Of a stretch of 35,434 nt of DNA, positions 17,009-25,420 are shown in pieces. Location of the stretch: positions 1 through 35,434 of the forward strand of contig JANQHJ010000028.1 in NCBI GenBank assembly GCA_028282745.1. The letters are read 5' to 3'. The notes below the pieces were generated by a model. That model did no database searches, was not told the DNA's origin, and saw nothing but the letters and a program-made list of their open reading frames with translations. How positions within the stretch are numbered: the first letter of the stretch is position 1; every line of letters starts with the position of its first letter. A program made the position numbers and the translations under genes. Source of the DNA: Sedimentisphaerales bacterium. Its GTDB lineage: Bacteria; Planctomycetota; Phycisphaerae; Sedimentisphaerales; Anaerobacaceae.

Positions 17009-17025
17009 TGCAAAGGATATGCCAA
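17009..17025 (-). promoter_or_regulatory. Sigma-54-type -24/-12 promoter element
   Basis: The minus strand reads TTGGCATATCCTTTGCA. It matches the RpoN consensus TGGCAC-N5-TTGC at all fixed positions except C to T after TGGCA, and the GG and GC dinucleotides are exactly 10 bp apart. No protein gene starts directly downstream, but the structured RNA candidate does. The remaining part of 16736-17276 (about 17040-17276) shows no gene or element I can support. Confidence 0.5.
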
Positions 17026-17276
17026 AATTAAAATAAACTAATAGCTGGTTTTAAATTTTAGTGATAATAGATTGTCATGGCCGGACTTAGCTGTTTTGTG
17101 TTTAAGTTTGAGATATGTAGAGAAAAAACGCTTTTTGACAGCACGTTGTTTTTTTTAAACAAACATCGACTTTTTGTCACTCCGCATAATACATTCTCGG
17201 ACTTAAGAGAGCTTAGGGGCGTCACAGAAGACTTTTTGTTGAAAAATATCAACACGACTGTAATCAAAAAACAACG

Positions 17277-19262
17277 CTACTTCTTTATTTCGATGTATTT
17301 GGCCCTAGAAATCCTGTCAGTCCAGCGGCATTTCCAGTTATCGAATAATTTCCTCTTACCACTTGGATATGAGATTTTGAACAGGCTCTGCTTTCTCCAG
17401 TTGGCGAGATCTTTTCTAATGGATTCGATCTGCTGTTGTTCGAAAAGGATTGGCGAAAGTTCGCAGGGATCGTTCAAGAGGTCGAAGCGGTAAGCTTTGT
17501 CTGTTACGGGGAAATAAATATGCTTTTGGCTGCCCTGTACAAAACCGATGGGACTTTCCTCAAGCCAGCCTGCAAAATACACCTTTCTGTCCGGATCGTT
17601 GAGAGTGAACATATCGTTACCATCCAATCCATTAACCTGTAAATCCATTAGGCCAAGCAATGTCGGCATAAAATCCAAAGAACTCGCAGGCTGAGCAATT
17701 TTAATTCCTTTTTTCTGTGGATCAGGGCCTTTTATAACCATTGGTATATGCAAAACCTCTTCGAAGGCTATCCTTTCATGCCCGGCAAAACCGTGCTCCT
17801 CAAAAGCCTCGCCGTGATCGCCAACCACACAAAAGAGCGTATTATCTATCACACCAAGATTGGTCAACTGGGTATGAAGCTCGCTTATAAACCTATCGGT
17901 ATAAACGATGGTTTGAAAATAGCTTTCGATAGGCTCTTTCTCCGGCTCGGCGAACCACTCGGGCACAAGATACGGATCGTGTGTCACTGAACACAGTGCG
18001 ACTGTTATAAACGGCTTGTCATTAGATTTTATCCAGTTACAAATCGGCTCTATCATTTTAAATTCATCGCTGCCGAGATACCCGACATAGTCCTGCTCAT
18101 CAGGCAATTGTTCCCTCGACCAGAATTTATTGAACCCAAGATTATTAACCAAACCCGGCCTGCACTCAAAATCGCCCATGGCAGACTGAAAGAACGCACT
18201 GCGATAACCCAGTTTATCTTCAAGTATAGTCGCAAGCGATGCGTAAGGCCTGACGACCGGAACAGCTTCGGCAATATCCTGCGAGACTGAAGGCTTCCTG
18301 CCGGTAAGTAATCCAAATATAGCTTTGGTCGTATGCGTTAGCACACACCGAGCATTAGTTAATTCTATACCATTTTCCGCCAACGATGCTAAGAACGGCG
18401 TTCTATTATTTTTAACATCTGCCAGTGACGTATATTGATACTGAACTCCTTCGAGTATAACGACAACAATGTTCGGACGTAGCGAGTTCGCGGATGAATC
18501 AATAACGTCAACCTGGTCTCTAAGTGGCAGCTTGCGCCTACAGTTAATAAAATCAACCTTGCTCAGCCGGCAGGGGTTTTTACTGAATATACTAACAAAA
18601 GCTCTCAGGTGGCAATTTGTAGTAGGCCTTTCGAATAAAATATTAGCCTCTTTGCCGTTAGCGGTAACAATTCGCAATCCCCATGCCGATATAACAACCA
18701 AAGCTGTCAGTACCATTCTCTTATAAAATATCCCAGGATTGTACCGGGGCTTCGGCGATCTGTACATAACGTGGAAAAAGAACATCAGCAATACCGCACT
18801 GAACCCCAGCAGTATAACCGACGCGCCGGGTGATTTTCGCAGGTTACCGCCAACGATAGAAAACGCGTGAACAGGCGAGCGGAACATCGGCAGCAACACG
18901 CTTGGTAGTATCTGTGTGCCGGTGCGTTTTATCCAGGCCGCGTTTATTACCGACCATGTACAAATAAGCGCGGAGATAAACGTAACACTGCGGACAACTC
19001 TTCGGCGCGGCCATTTAAAACAAAGAAACGCAAAGACCATCTCGATGCTAAGAATAAAAGCTATATCAGAAAGTATCCATTTCCAGTAGTCACCATACAT
19101 TGCGATGCGGTGAGCCTGCAGGAACTTGTAGCATACGTTATAAAGCAGGGCGGCAATCAGTATTACCGTATAAGGCCTGCGCGCAAGATAATCGTAAACT
19201 TTCTGTAAGGCCGATTGTCCAACTTCGACCTTTGCTTTTTTATTTTCTTTTGTATTCTTCAT
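17277..19262 (-). CDS. Membrane-anchored sulfatase/LtaS-type hydrolase or phospho-transferase
   Basis: The 661-residue product has about five N-terminal transmembrane helices (within residues 30-200). A large extracytoplasmic alkaline-phosphatase-fold domain follows (from about 262). The sulfatase start RPNIVVVILEG provides a metal-binding Glu (about E271). The presumed nucleophile is a threonine in CVLTHTTKAIFGLLTGR (about T311/T312), not a CxPSR formylglycine site. VVGDHGEAFEEHGFAGHE supplies the distal metal ligands. This layout is that of lipoteichoic acid synthase-like and phosphoethanolamine transferase-like enzymes, which transfer polar head groups at the envelope. The exact substrate cannot be told from sequence. 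The closest neighbour is the co-oriented GH130 gene 92 bp upstream, so a role in glycan or glycolipid decoration is plausible. Confidence 0.85.
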   Translation of the reverse strand: MKNTKENKKAKVEVGQSALQKVYDYLARRPYTVILIAALLYNVCYKFLQAHRIAMYGDYWKWILSDIAFILSIEMVFAFLCFKWPRRRVVRSVTFISALICTWSVINAAWIKRTGTQILPSVLLPMFRSPVHAFSIVGGNLRKSPGASVILLGFSAVLLMFFFHVMYRSPKPRYNPGIFYKRMVLTALVVISAWGLRIVTANGKEANILFERPTTNCHLRAFVSIFSKNPCRLSKVDFINCRRKLPLRDQVDVIDSSANSLRPNIVVVILEGVQYQYTSLADVKNNRTPFLASLAENGIELTNARCVLTHTTKAIFGLLTGRKPSVSQDIAEAVPVVRPYASLATILEDKLGYRSAFFQSAMGDFECRPGLVNNLGFNKFWSREQLPDEQDYVGYLGSDEFKMIEPICNWIKSNDKPFITVALCSVTHDPYLVPEWFAEPEKEPIESYFQTIVYTDRFISELHTQLTNLGVIDNTLFCVVGDHGEAFEEHGFAGHERIAFEEVLHIPMVIKGPDPQKKGIKIAQPASSLDFMPTLLGLMDLQVNGLDGNDMFTLNDPDRKVYFAGWLEESPIGFVQGSQKHIYFPVTDKAYRFDLLNDPCELSPILFEQQQIESIRKDLANWRKQSLFKISYPSGKRKLFDNWKCRWTDRISRAKYIEIKK

Positions 19263-19354
19263 TCACTCAAGCTACTTAGAGTCTCTAACTTAATGAATTA
19301 AAAAAACTTTTTTAATAGCAAAACCGGCATTTGTCTTTTTTTTGTTATATACTA

Positions 19355-20398
19355 TTAATTTAAAGCCGTCATTAAATCCTCAAGATCGAGTTCGGCATAA
19401 CAAACCAGGGTATCCGCCGCACCGTAATACAATTTGATCTTGTCATCTTCAAACAACAATCCACAGGTAAAGACGACATTGCCGAAGAAACCATTACACT
19501 CATAATCAGTTTGAGGTTCAAAAATTGGTTTTTTTGTCCTCGAAATGACCCGCCAAGGCTCATTTTCATCCAGCAGAAGCCCGCCAAGACTATAGCGATT
19601 ATTTTCATCGACGCCATGATAAATTTCAACCCAGCCGGCTTTTGTCTTAAAAGGCACCGCGCTGGAGCCTATTTTCACACTATCCCAGCCGCTGCCTGAA
19701 GGGCTTATCAGGAATCTATGATTACCCCAGCACAGCAAATCCGGTGACTCGGCGATCCAGATATCATTCTTATCGAACAGACTCGATGCCGGCCGATGCA
19801 AAGCATAGTATTTACCGTTGATACGCTCAGGGAAAACAACAACATCTTTATTATCCGGACAGAACATTATCCCGTGTCGCTTATAGCTTTTAAAATCTTT
19901 CGTACTGGCCAGATAGGTAGTGACACCAGCCGATGAAACCGCCACATAATTAACGTAGTAGGTGTCATCGATTTTACTTATGCGAGCATCTTCGATACCA
20001 AAAACCTCATATTCATTTTCAGGTACCAGGGCAGGGCTATCTTCGATATCGAAATGGATACCGTCTTTGCTTCGAGCAACTTTTAGATGCGAAATGCTCG
20101 TCAGGTGCAAACCTTCCTGATTAGTAACCGAACGTACATCGGAAAAATCTATCTGCGGATCGTTGAGGTCAAATTCCTTGAAGAAAATATCCTTTTTATC
20201 CAGGTCGTAGATTGGCGAATAAACAAACTTGTCACTATTCATTACCGGCGCCTCAGCTATTCGCAAAAGCAGAATGACCTCATCGTTTAATCTCGTAACA
20301 GCCGCATTGAATACGCCAATAACTTCAAGGTCATCTCTCGAAGGGATTATATCAGCCGGTTTGATGATCGGATTTTCAGGTGCCCTGTAAACTGCCAT
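19355..20398 (-). CDS. GH130-family mannoside phosphorylase or mannosidase
   Basis: The 347-residue cytosolic protein is a five-bladed beta-propeller glycoside hydrolase of family 130. The hallmark FGIEDARISKIDDTYYVNYV (about residues 133-152) contains the E-D-x-R block with the proposed proton-donor Asp (about D137). VVFPERINGKYYALHRP (about 187-203) and the late block CNGFFGNVVFTCGLL are also typical. Members either phosphorolyse beta-1,4-mannosyl linkages or hydrolyse beta-1,2-mannosides, and the sequence alone does not let me decide. There is no signal peptide, which fits intracellular processing of short oligosaccharides. AAGGTG lies 7 nt before the ATG. It may form an operon with the downstream membrane sulfatase-like gene. 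Confidence 0.88.
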   Translation of the reverse strand: MAVYRAPENPIIKPADIIPSRDDLEVIGVFNAAVTRLNDEVILLLRIAEAPVMNSDKFVYSPIYDLDKKDIFFKEFDLNDPQIDFSDVRSVTNQEGLHLTSISHLKVARSKDGIHFDIEDSPALVPENEYEVFGIEDARISKIDDTYYVNYVAVSSAGVTTYLASTKDFKSYKRHGIMFCPDNKDVVVFPERINGKYYALHRPASSLFDKNDIWIAESPDLLCWGNHRFLISPSGSGWDSVKIGSSAVPFKTKAGWVEIYHGVDENNRYSLGGLLLDENEPWRVISRTKKPIFEPQTDYECNGFFGNVVFTCGLLFEDDKIKLYYGAADTLVCYAELDLEDLMTALN

Positions 20399-20564
20399 AA
20401 TTATTCACCTTAATCTGGAATTTCCCAATATCTCACTAATTTAACCTGAAATGATAGCCCTTATGCTTCCAATCCGCAACCGGCTTATTAAAAATAACGT
20501 TTCGGCTTGTATAATCCCGGAATCTTAGCTAATCTAAATCAAGAATTATTATCAGGAGACACTT

Positions 20565-21305
20565 ATGGCTAACAATGTTGCTGTTATCATTTGCGCCGCA
20601 GGCTCTGGCAGCAGGTTCGGCGGGGCAAGAAAAAAACAATTTACCGATGTCGGCAAAAGAGCCGCATTTCTTAGAAGCGTAGAATTCTTCGCCGATAGAG
20701 ATGACGTAAAACAGATACTGCTGGCGATACCAAAAGAAGACGAAGAGATAGTATCTGTCAAATGGGGAGCCAACCTGACATTCTTCGCAGTTAAAACATA
20801 TTTCGGCGGCAGCGAGCGTTTCGAGACGGTACTAAAGGGACTAAAGCTTGTAAAAGACAACATTGATTTAGTCGCGATACACGATTCCGTCAGATGCTGC
20901 CTTACAAAAAAGTGGCTGGACGATTGTTTCGCAAAAGCTGCTGAGACCGGAGCGGCGATGCTGGCTGCGCCGGTAGTATCGACAATAAAAAAGGTCAAAG
21001 ACGGGAACATTGAAAAAACCGTTGACCGGACTGGTCTTTACGAAGCACAAACTCCACAGGTTTTTAAAGCCGAACTAATTAAAAAAGCTTACGCAAATCT
21101 CGATAAGCTCGACAAGAGCACAATCAGCGATGATGCCCAGCTCGTCGAAGCTCTCGGTGAAAAAGTCACGATAGTCGAAACCGACCAGTCGAATATCAAG
21201 ATAACCACGCAAAGCGATATAGCGATAGCCGATGCCATAATCAAATCCAGATCGAAGCCAAAGAAACAAGGCTATATTGGGCCTTACGAAGAAGCTCAGT
21301 GGTAA
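20565..21305 (+). CDS. ispD: 2-C-methyl-D-erythritol 4-phosphate cytidylyltransferase (IspD), variant active-site block
   Basis: IspD forms CDP-methylerythritol from CTP and MEP, the third step of the MEP pathway begun by Dxs. The 246-residue product shows the CTP-binding loop CAAGSGSRFGGARKKQF (about residues 10-26). TGLYEAQTPQVFKAELIKKA (about 156-175), ISDDAQLVEALG, and SNIKITTQSD with the conserved Lys (about K212) follow. The usual HDAARP segment reads HDSVRC (about 106-111): the Asp and Arg are kept but the Pro and first Ala are changed. A short polar tail of about 20 residues extends the C terminus. AGGAG lies six bases before the ATG. It diverges from the GH130 gene and has no co-oriented partner. 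ispF is not in the window. Confidence 0.92.
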   Translation: MANNVAVIICAAGSGSRFGGARKKQFTDVGKRAAFLRSVEFFADRDDVKQILLAIPKEDEEIVSVKWGANLTFFAVKTYFGGSERFETVLKGLKLVKDNIDLVAIHDSVRCCLTKKWLDDCFAKAAETGAAMLAAPVVSTIKKVKDGNIEKTVDRTGLYEAQTPQVFKAELIKKAYANLDKLDKSTISDDAQLVEALGEKVTIVETDQSNIKITTQSDIAIADAIIKSRSKPKKQGYIGPYEEAQW

Positions 21306-21318
21306 TGAGGGATTAAAA

Positions 21319-22542
21319 TTAACCCACAGTACTTAGAGCCGGTTCAGTGTTTTTGCCGCGCAGCAACGTTTTAGGCAGGGTGAAAAAGAAAGTGCTCCCC
21401 TTACCTAATTGTGATTCTACCCATATCTCTCCGTCATATAATTCGATGATCTTCTTGATAACGGTCAAACCAATACCGGTACTTTCAGTGTCCTTGGTCG
21501 GATTGATAACCTGGAAGAGTTTGAATATTTTTTCATAATGCTCTTCGGCAATGCCTATTCCGTTATCGCTAACGCTGAATTTAAGGAAGCCACCTTGCTC
21601 GCAAAAGCCTATCGAAATCTTACCCTCAGGCTTGCCCATATATTTGATGGCATTGGTCAAAAGGTTCTGGAAAACCTGGGAGATTTTTACTTCATGGATA
21701 AATATAACAGGCAACTTTTGTTCGACCGTAATTTCAATACCCTCGGGACACTCAAGCAATTCGATCACTTCAGCCATGACTTCATTTATATCTACTTCCG
21801 CTTCCTGCTCAGCCGGTCTGTCGGCCCGTGAATATTGCAGGATACCATCTACAAGATTCTGCATCTTGTCAGCACGGTCACCCATAAGCTGCAGGTAATC
21901 TTTGCCTTCTTCGTTAAGCTGATCGCCATATTCATTCATAAGCCAGTCAGCAAGTGAAATTATGCCTCTAAGCGGAGCCTTCAGATCATGTGAAACAATA
22001 TAAGCAAATTCCCTCAACTCCTGGTTGACCTTACCGAGTTTATCCAGAAGGCGGCTTTGTTTCTCCTGAGCATCTACTCTATCAGTAATATTGCGTACAT
22101 ATTCAACTACACCCACGGCATCGCCCAACTCGTCGAGTATCGGAAAAGCGTAGAGTTCTAATGTCCCTATAGTTCCATCTTCATTGGTTAGAGGTGTCAA
22201 ATCCATTTCGAGTTTATTTGTCTTAAGCGCACGAACGGTAGGGCATATTTCGCACGGTTTGCTTCGACAATGGTAAGCTTCGTAGCACTTCTTTCCCTTT
22301 AAAGGCCGCATGTGAGCATACCACTTTTTCATCGCGCCATTGACGCGTATAATATTGAGGTCCTTATCGAGAACGCTGATGCCATCCTGAATGCTGTTGA
22401 AAACCTCTTTGAGTAATTTATGATCAGGGACGAGATTGTCGTAGGTAGCACTTATTGCATTTAGCAAGGGAGCAAGCTGCTCCTGGTCTATGTCAGAGCC
22501 GGCCAAAAAAATCTCGATTTGCCCCTGCAATAATTTGTTCAA
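21319..22542 (-). CDS. Soluble PAS-domain sensor histidine kinase
   Basis: The 407-residue product has no membrane segment or signal peptide. Its order is a short N-terminal helical part, a PAS domain (about residues 43-155), HisKA with the phospho-accepting histidine in YIVSHDLKAPLRGI (about H185), and HATPase_c with NLLTNAIKYM, DNGIGIAEEHYEKIF and STGIGLTVIKKII. The PAS domain carries four cysteines (C86, C92, C97, C100) in CYEAYHCRSKPCEICP, a motif of many PAS kinases that may bind metal or respond to redox. The start is a TTG: GAGGA lies 8 nt upstream and no in-frame ATG occurs before codon 71. No response regulator is adjacent, so it is an orphan kinase with unknown partner. It converges with ispD across only 13 bp. 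Confidence 0.88.
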   Translation of the reverse strand: MNKLLQGQIEIFLAGSDIDQEQLAPLLNAISATYDNLVPDHKLLKEVFNSIQDGISVLDKDLNIIRVNGAMKKWYAHMRPLKGKKCYEAYHCRSKPCEICPTVRALKTNKLEMDLTPLTNEDGTIGTLELYAFPILDELGDAVGVVEYVRNITDRVDAQEKQSRLLDKLGKVNQELREFAYIVSHDLKAPLRGIISLADWLMNEYGDQLNEEGKDYLQLMGDRADKMQNLVDGILQYSRADRPAEQEAEVDINEVMAEVIELLECPEGIEITVEQKLPVIFIHEVKISQVFQNLLTNAIKYMGKPEGKISIGFCEQGGFLKFSVSDNGIGIAEEHYEKIFKLFQVINPTKDTESTGIGLTVIKKIIELYDGEIWVESQLGKGSTFFFTLPKTLLRGKNTEPALSTVG

Positions 22543-22624
22543 TTTACAATTCCTCAGTTCATTTTGATATGACCTGTTTCTTCACAAAACGTTATACAAC
22601 ACGAAAACAAAAATAAAATTAGCC

Positions 22625-22641
22625 GTCTGCCTTTGGCGGAC
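22625..22641 (+). repeat. Short hairpin of the GGCGGAC type
   Basis: GTCTGCC and GGCGGAC pair over 7 bp (one U-G pair on the plus strand) around TTT. The right arm resembles the GG(A/C)GGAC units near 34980-35014, so it may be a relic of the same dispersed repeat. Confidence 0.4.
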
Positions 22642-22676
22642 TCCTCAATTTTGCACTTTACACTTTGATTTTTTAA

Positions 22677-22707
22677 TTTTCAAACTGATCATCGATCAGT
22701 TTGAAAA
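22677..22707. repeat. Perfect 14-bp inverted repeat
   Basis: TTTTCAAACTGATC, a 3-nt loop ATC and GATCAGTTTGAAAA form a perfect stem. Neither strand has a T-run after the stem, so it does not look like a terminator. It could be a protein-binding operator or a small dispersed palindrome. Confidence 0.6.
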
Positions 22708-23039
22708 CTATAACTATTTATGAGTAGTTTTTCGGGCAATTACAGCCTTGCCATAATCACTCAATTCAGGCCCATTTGGCCCGGTTATAATGGCATTATA
22801 AAATACCCCTAAATAACCTTTAAATCCCCCTTTTTAGGTTTATCCCATCGTGTCCACAGTTTCAATGACAAGATAAAAAAATAATATACACACAGCAGGG
22901 ATATTATCGGGCACAAAAGAAGATGTGGGAAAAATAGAGCGAATAGGCAACGATGTTGACCTTTTAGACTTTTTTCGGCTGGATATGTTTGTTAAAATCG
23001 CAAGAAAAGGAGCCGTAATTCTTACGATCAAGGACGAGA

Positions 23040-24500
23040 ATGCACAAAGAAATAAAGACACATACACCAGGGATAAAAGCCTCGCATATTTATGAGGTTA
23101 TCCCGCATAAGGGCAAATATTCTCTTGCAGGTAAAAAGTTCCACTTCATCGGGGCAGGCGGTATCGGAATGAGTGGGCTGGCAAAATTGCTGCTCGCCAA
23201 CCAGGCTAAGTTAAGCGGCTCAGACCAGCAAGCAAGCGAAGTAACAGAAAGGTTATGTGAGTTAGGCGCAAATCTTCAAACTTATCATAAAGCAGAGAAC
23301 ATTCCAGATGACACCGAAAAAGTTGTTATCTCTGCAGCGATCAAAGAAACCAACCCCGAACTGCGGGAAGCTCGCAAACGCGGTTTGAAAGTACATAAAT
23401 ATGCCGAGATGCTCGGCGAATTAATGAGCTGTTACAAGGGCATCGCTATCAGCGGTACCCACGGCAAAAGCACAACGAGCGGATGGCTGACTTCGTTGTT
23501 TGCCCATCTGGGTTTAAAACCAAATTATATTGTCGGCGCCGACATCCCCCAATTCGGAACATCTTCAGGAGCCGGTACCAGTGAATATTTCATCGCCGAA
23601 GCATGCGAATATGACAGAAGTTTTTTGAATTTAAAACCACAAATAGCCACCATATTAAATATCGAGCAGGATCACCTCGATTACTATAAAGATGTTGACG
23701 ATATCATAAAAGCATTCACTGATTTTGCTCAGGGCGTTCGGCCGGGCGGAACTGTTATCGCCAACGGCCAGGATCCCAACGTTGCGAAATTGATCAAGGC
23801 CCTGCCGGATACCATTAACTGTCAAAGATTTGGCATTGATGGCGACTTTGATTTCTCGGCTAGGAACCTTCTGCTCGAGGAAGGCTGCTATAGTTTCGAT
23901 GTTTACCAAGGCTCAAAGCTGCTGGGTAAAACAAAGATTTCTTTACCCGGCAAACATAACGTCTCCAATGCGCTTGCGGTGATAGCTATGGCGATAAATA
24001 CCGGGCTCGAAGCCGAGCAGGTATTAGCAAATCTGGCCGGATTTTCAGGGATCGACCGCAGATTAATGCTAAAAGCAAAGATAAACGACATTACCGTACT
24101 CGATGATTACGCCCATCACCCAACAGAGATCAAGGCCTCGCTGACAGCTATCAGGCAAAAGTACTCGCCGAAAAGACTCTGGTGCGTTTTTCAGCCGCAT
24201 CAGTACAGCAGAACAAGATTTTTACTTGATGATTTTGCTCAAAGCTTTATGCTGGCCGATATAACTATCGTACCTGACATTTATTTTGTCAGGGATAGTC
24301 AACAGTCTAAAGAAATGGTAAATGCCCAAATCCTCGTCAATAGGATAAGGCAGGCTTCCAGCGAAGCTGTATTTATCGACGATTTCAGGGCTATTTGTGA
24401 CCATCTGGTTGAAAACGCAATGCCCGGCGATCTGGTTGTGACAATGGGCGCAGGTAATATTTGGAAGGTAGCAGATGAATATATTCAGCGGCTTGGATGA
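23040..24500 (+). CDS. murC: UDP-N-acetylmuramate:L-alanine ligase (MurC)
   Basis: MurC attaches L-alanine to UDP-MurNAc with ATP in the cytosol. In the 486-residue product the nucleotide-sugar-binding glycine loop is FIGAGGIGMSGLA (about residues 36-48) and the ATP loop is ISGTHGKSTTSGW (about 137-149). ILNIEQDHLDYY, DDYAHHPTEIKA and CVFQPHQYSRTRF follow in family order. There is a short N-terminal extension of about 30 residues before the Rossmann domain. AAGGA lies five bases before the ATG. It is the first gene of a compact operon and overlaps murB by 26 bp. Confidence 0.97.
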   Translation: MHKEIKTHTPGIKASHIYEVIPHKGKYSLAGKKFHFIGAGGIGMSGLAKLLLANQAKLSGSDQQASEVTERLCELGANLQTYHKAENIPDDTEKVVISAAIKETNPELREARKRGLKVHKYAEMLGELMSCYKGIAISGTHGKSTTSGWLTSLFAHLGLKPNYIVGADIPQFGTSSGAGTSEYFIAEACEYDRSFLNLKPQIATILNIEQDHLDYYKDVDDIIKAFTDFAQGVRPGGTVIANGQDPNVAKLIKALPDTINCQRFGIDGDFDFSARNLLLEEGCYSFDVYQGSKLLGKTKISLPGKHNVSNALAVIAMAINTGLEAEQVLANLAGFSGIDRRLMLKAKINDITVLDDYAHHPTEIKASLTAIRQKYSPKRLWCVFQPHQYSRTRFLLDDFAQSFMLADITIVPDIYFVRDSQQSKEMVNAQILVNRIRQASSEAVFIDDFRAICDHLVENAMPGDLVVTMGAGNIWKVADEYIQRLG

Positions 24501-25356
24501 AATAGTTCAGGAAAAATACCCACTATCACAATGTACTTGGTACGGGCTTGGAGGCCCTGCGGATTACTTTATTACTCCGCGAACGCTCGACGAACTAAAA
24601 GACATTGCAATCAGGTGCAAAGAGCATAATATGCCGATCCGTGTTCTGGGCTTCGGCTCGAATCTTCTGGTAAGCGATGACGGTGTTAAAGGTGCTGTCA
24701 TCAAGCTCGACGCTGAGCAGTTCAGCGAAACCACCTTCGACGGTACAAAGGTCACAGCCTGGTCAGGCGCCGAACTTGCTAAGCTCGTTCTGGCCAGCGT
24801 TGAGAAAGGCCTCGCTGGCCTGGAATCATTGACAGGTATTCCGGGCTCGGTCGGCGGCTCGGTAAAGATGAACGCCGGCGGCAACTTTGGCGACCTCGGC
24901 TCAGCAGTCGAAAAAGTTACGCTGATGGACAATACCGGCGCGGTATTCGAAAAGAGCAAACCCGAACTGGTATTCGACTATCGAAGCACAAATATCACGG
25001 CACCTTTCATACTCAACGCGACATTCCAGCTGACCGAAGCCGATCCCGAACATATTTTGCGAACGGTCAAAGAAATTTGGATGTACAAAAAAAACAATCA
25101 GCCTTTGAATACGAAGAACTCCGGCTGCATCTTTAAAAATCCAAGAGGAATGTCAGCCGGTGCAATGATAGATCGAGCCGGTCTAAAAGGTCTGCAGGTC
25201 GGCGGTGCCAAGGTCAGCGATAAACACGCAAACTTCATCGTTGCCGAAAAAGACTGTAAAAGCAAAGATGTATTACGCCTGATCGAATCTGTACAGCAGC
25301 GAGTTAAAGAGCACTTTGACGTCGAGCTTGAGATCGAGATCGAGATCTGGCAATAA
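24475..25356 (+). CDS. murB: UDP-N-acetylenolpyruvoylglucosamine reductase (MurB)
   Basis: MurB is the FAD enzyme that reduces the enolpyruvyl group to give UDP-MurNAc, the substrate of MurC. The 293-residue length and the FAD-binding blocks fit the shorter type II enzymes: TWYGLGGPADYF (about 21-32), LGFGSNLLVSDDG (about 58-70) and TGIPGSVGGSVKMNAGG (about 120-136). The proton-donor block reads NSGCIFKNPRG (about 215-225), with Cys in the place of the E. coli serine, a substitution common in this family. GGAAGG precedes the ATG by six bases inside murC, so translation is coupled. The 3' end contains three in-frame tandem GAGATC units coding for an acidic EI repeat at the extreme C terminus. 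Confidence 0.96.
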   Translation: MNIFSGLDEIVQEKYPLSQCTWYGLGGPADYFITPRTLDELKDIAIRCKEHNMPIRVLGFGSNLLVSDDGVKGAVIKLDAEQFSETTFDGTKVTAWSGAELAKLVLASVEKGLAGLESLTGIPGSVGGSVKMNAGGNFGDLGSAVEKVTLMDNTGAVFEKSKPELVFDYRSTNITAPFILNATFQLTEADPEHILRTVKEIWMYKKNNQPLNTKNSGCIFKNPRGMSAGAMIDRAGLKGLQVGGAKVSDKHANFIVAEKDCKSKDVLRLIESVQQRVKEHFDVELEIEIEIWQ

Positions 25357-25420
25357 CAACAGGTTTCCATTTTATAATCGGTTTCTGGCGTATGCGCTGA
25401 AAAAAAGTCGGAGATTAAAA

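Larger units (their letters stand above)
22543..23039. other. Gene-free interval between the histidine kinase and murC
   Basis: These 497 bp carry no supportable gene. They hold a short wobble-paired hairpin (22625-22641), a perfect 14-bp inverted repeat (22677-22707) and AT-rich DNA that must include the promoters of two divergent genes. No promoter could be assigned with confidence. Confidence 0.5.

Noticed and set aside
17058-17267. Minus-strand frame of 69 codons between the sulfatase-like gene and the RNA candidate
   Set aside because: It has no ribosome binding site and a composition like random AT-rich DNA.
16736-17276. TPP riboswitch upstream of thiE
   Set aside because: No CTGAGA or related conserved THI-box core could be found on the minus strand.
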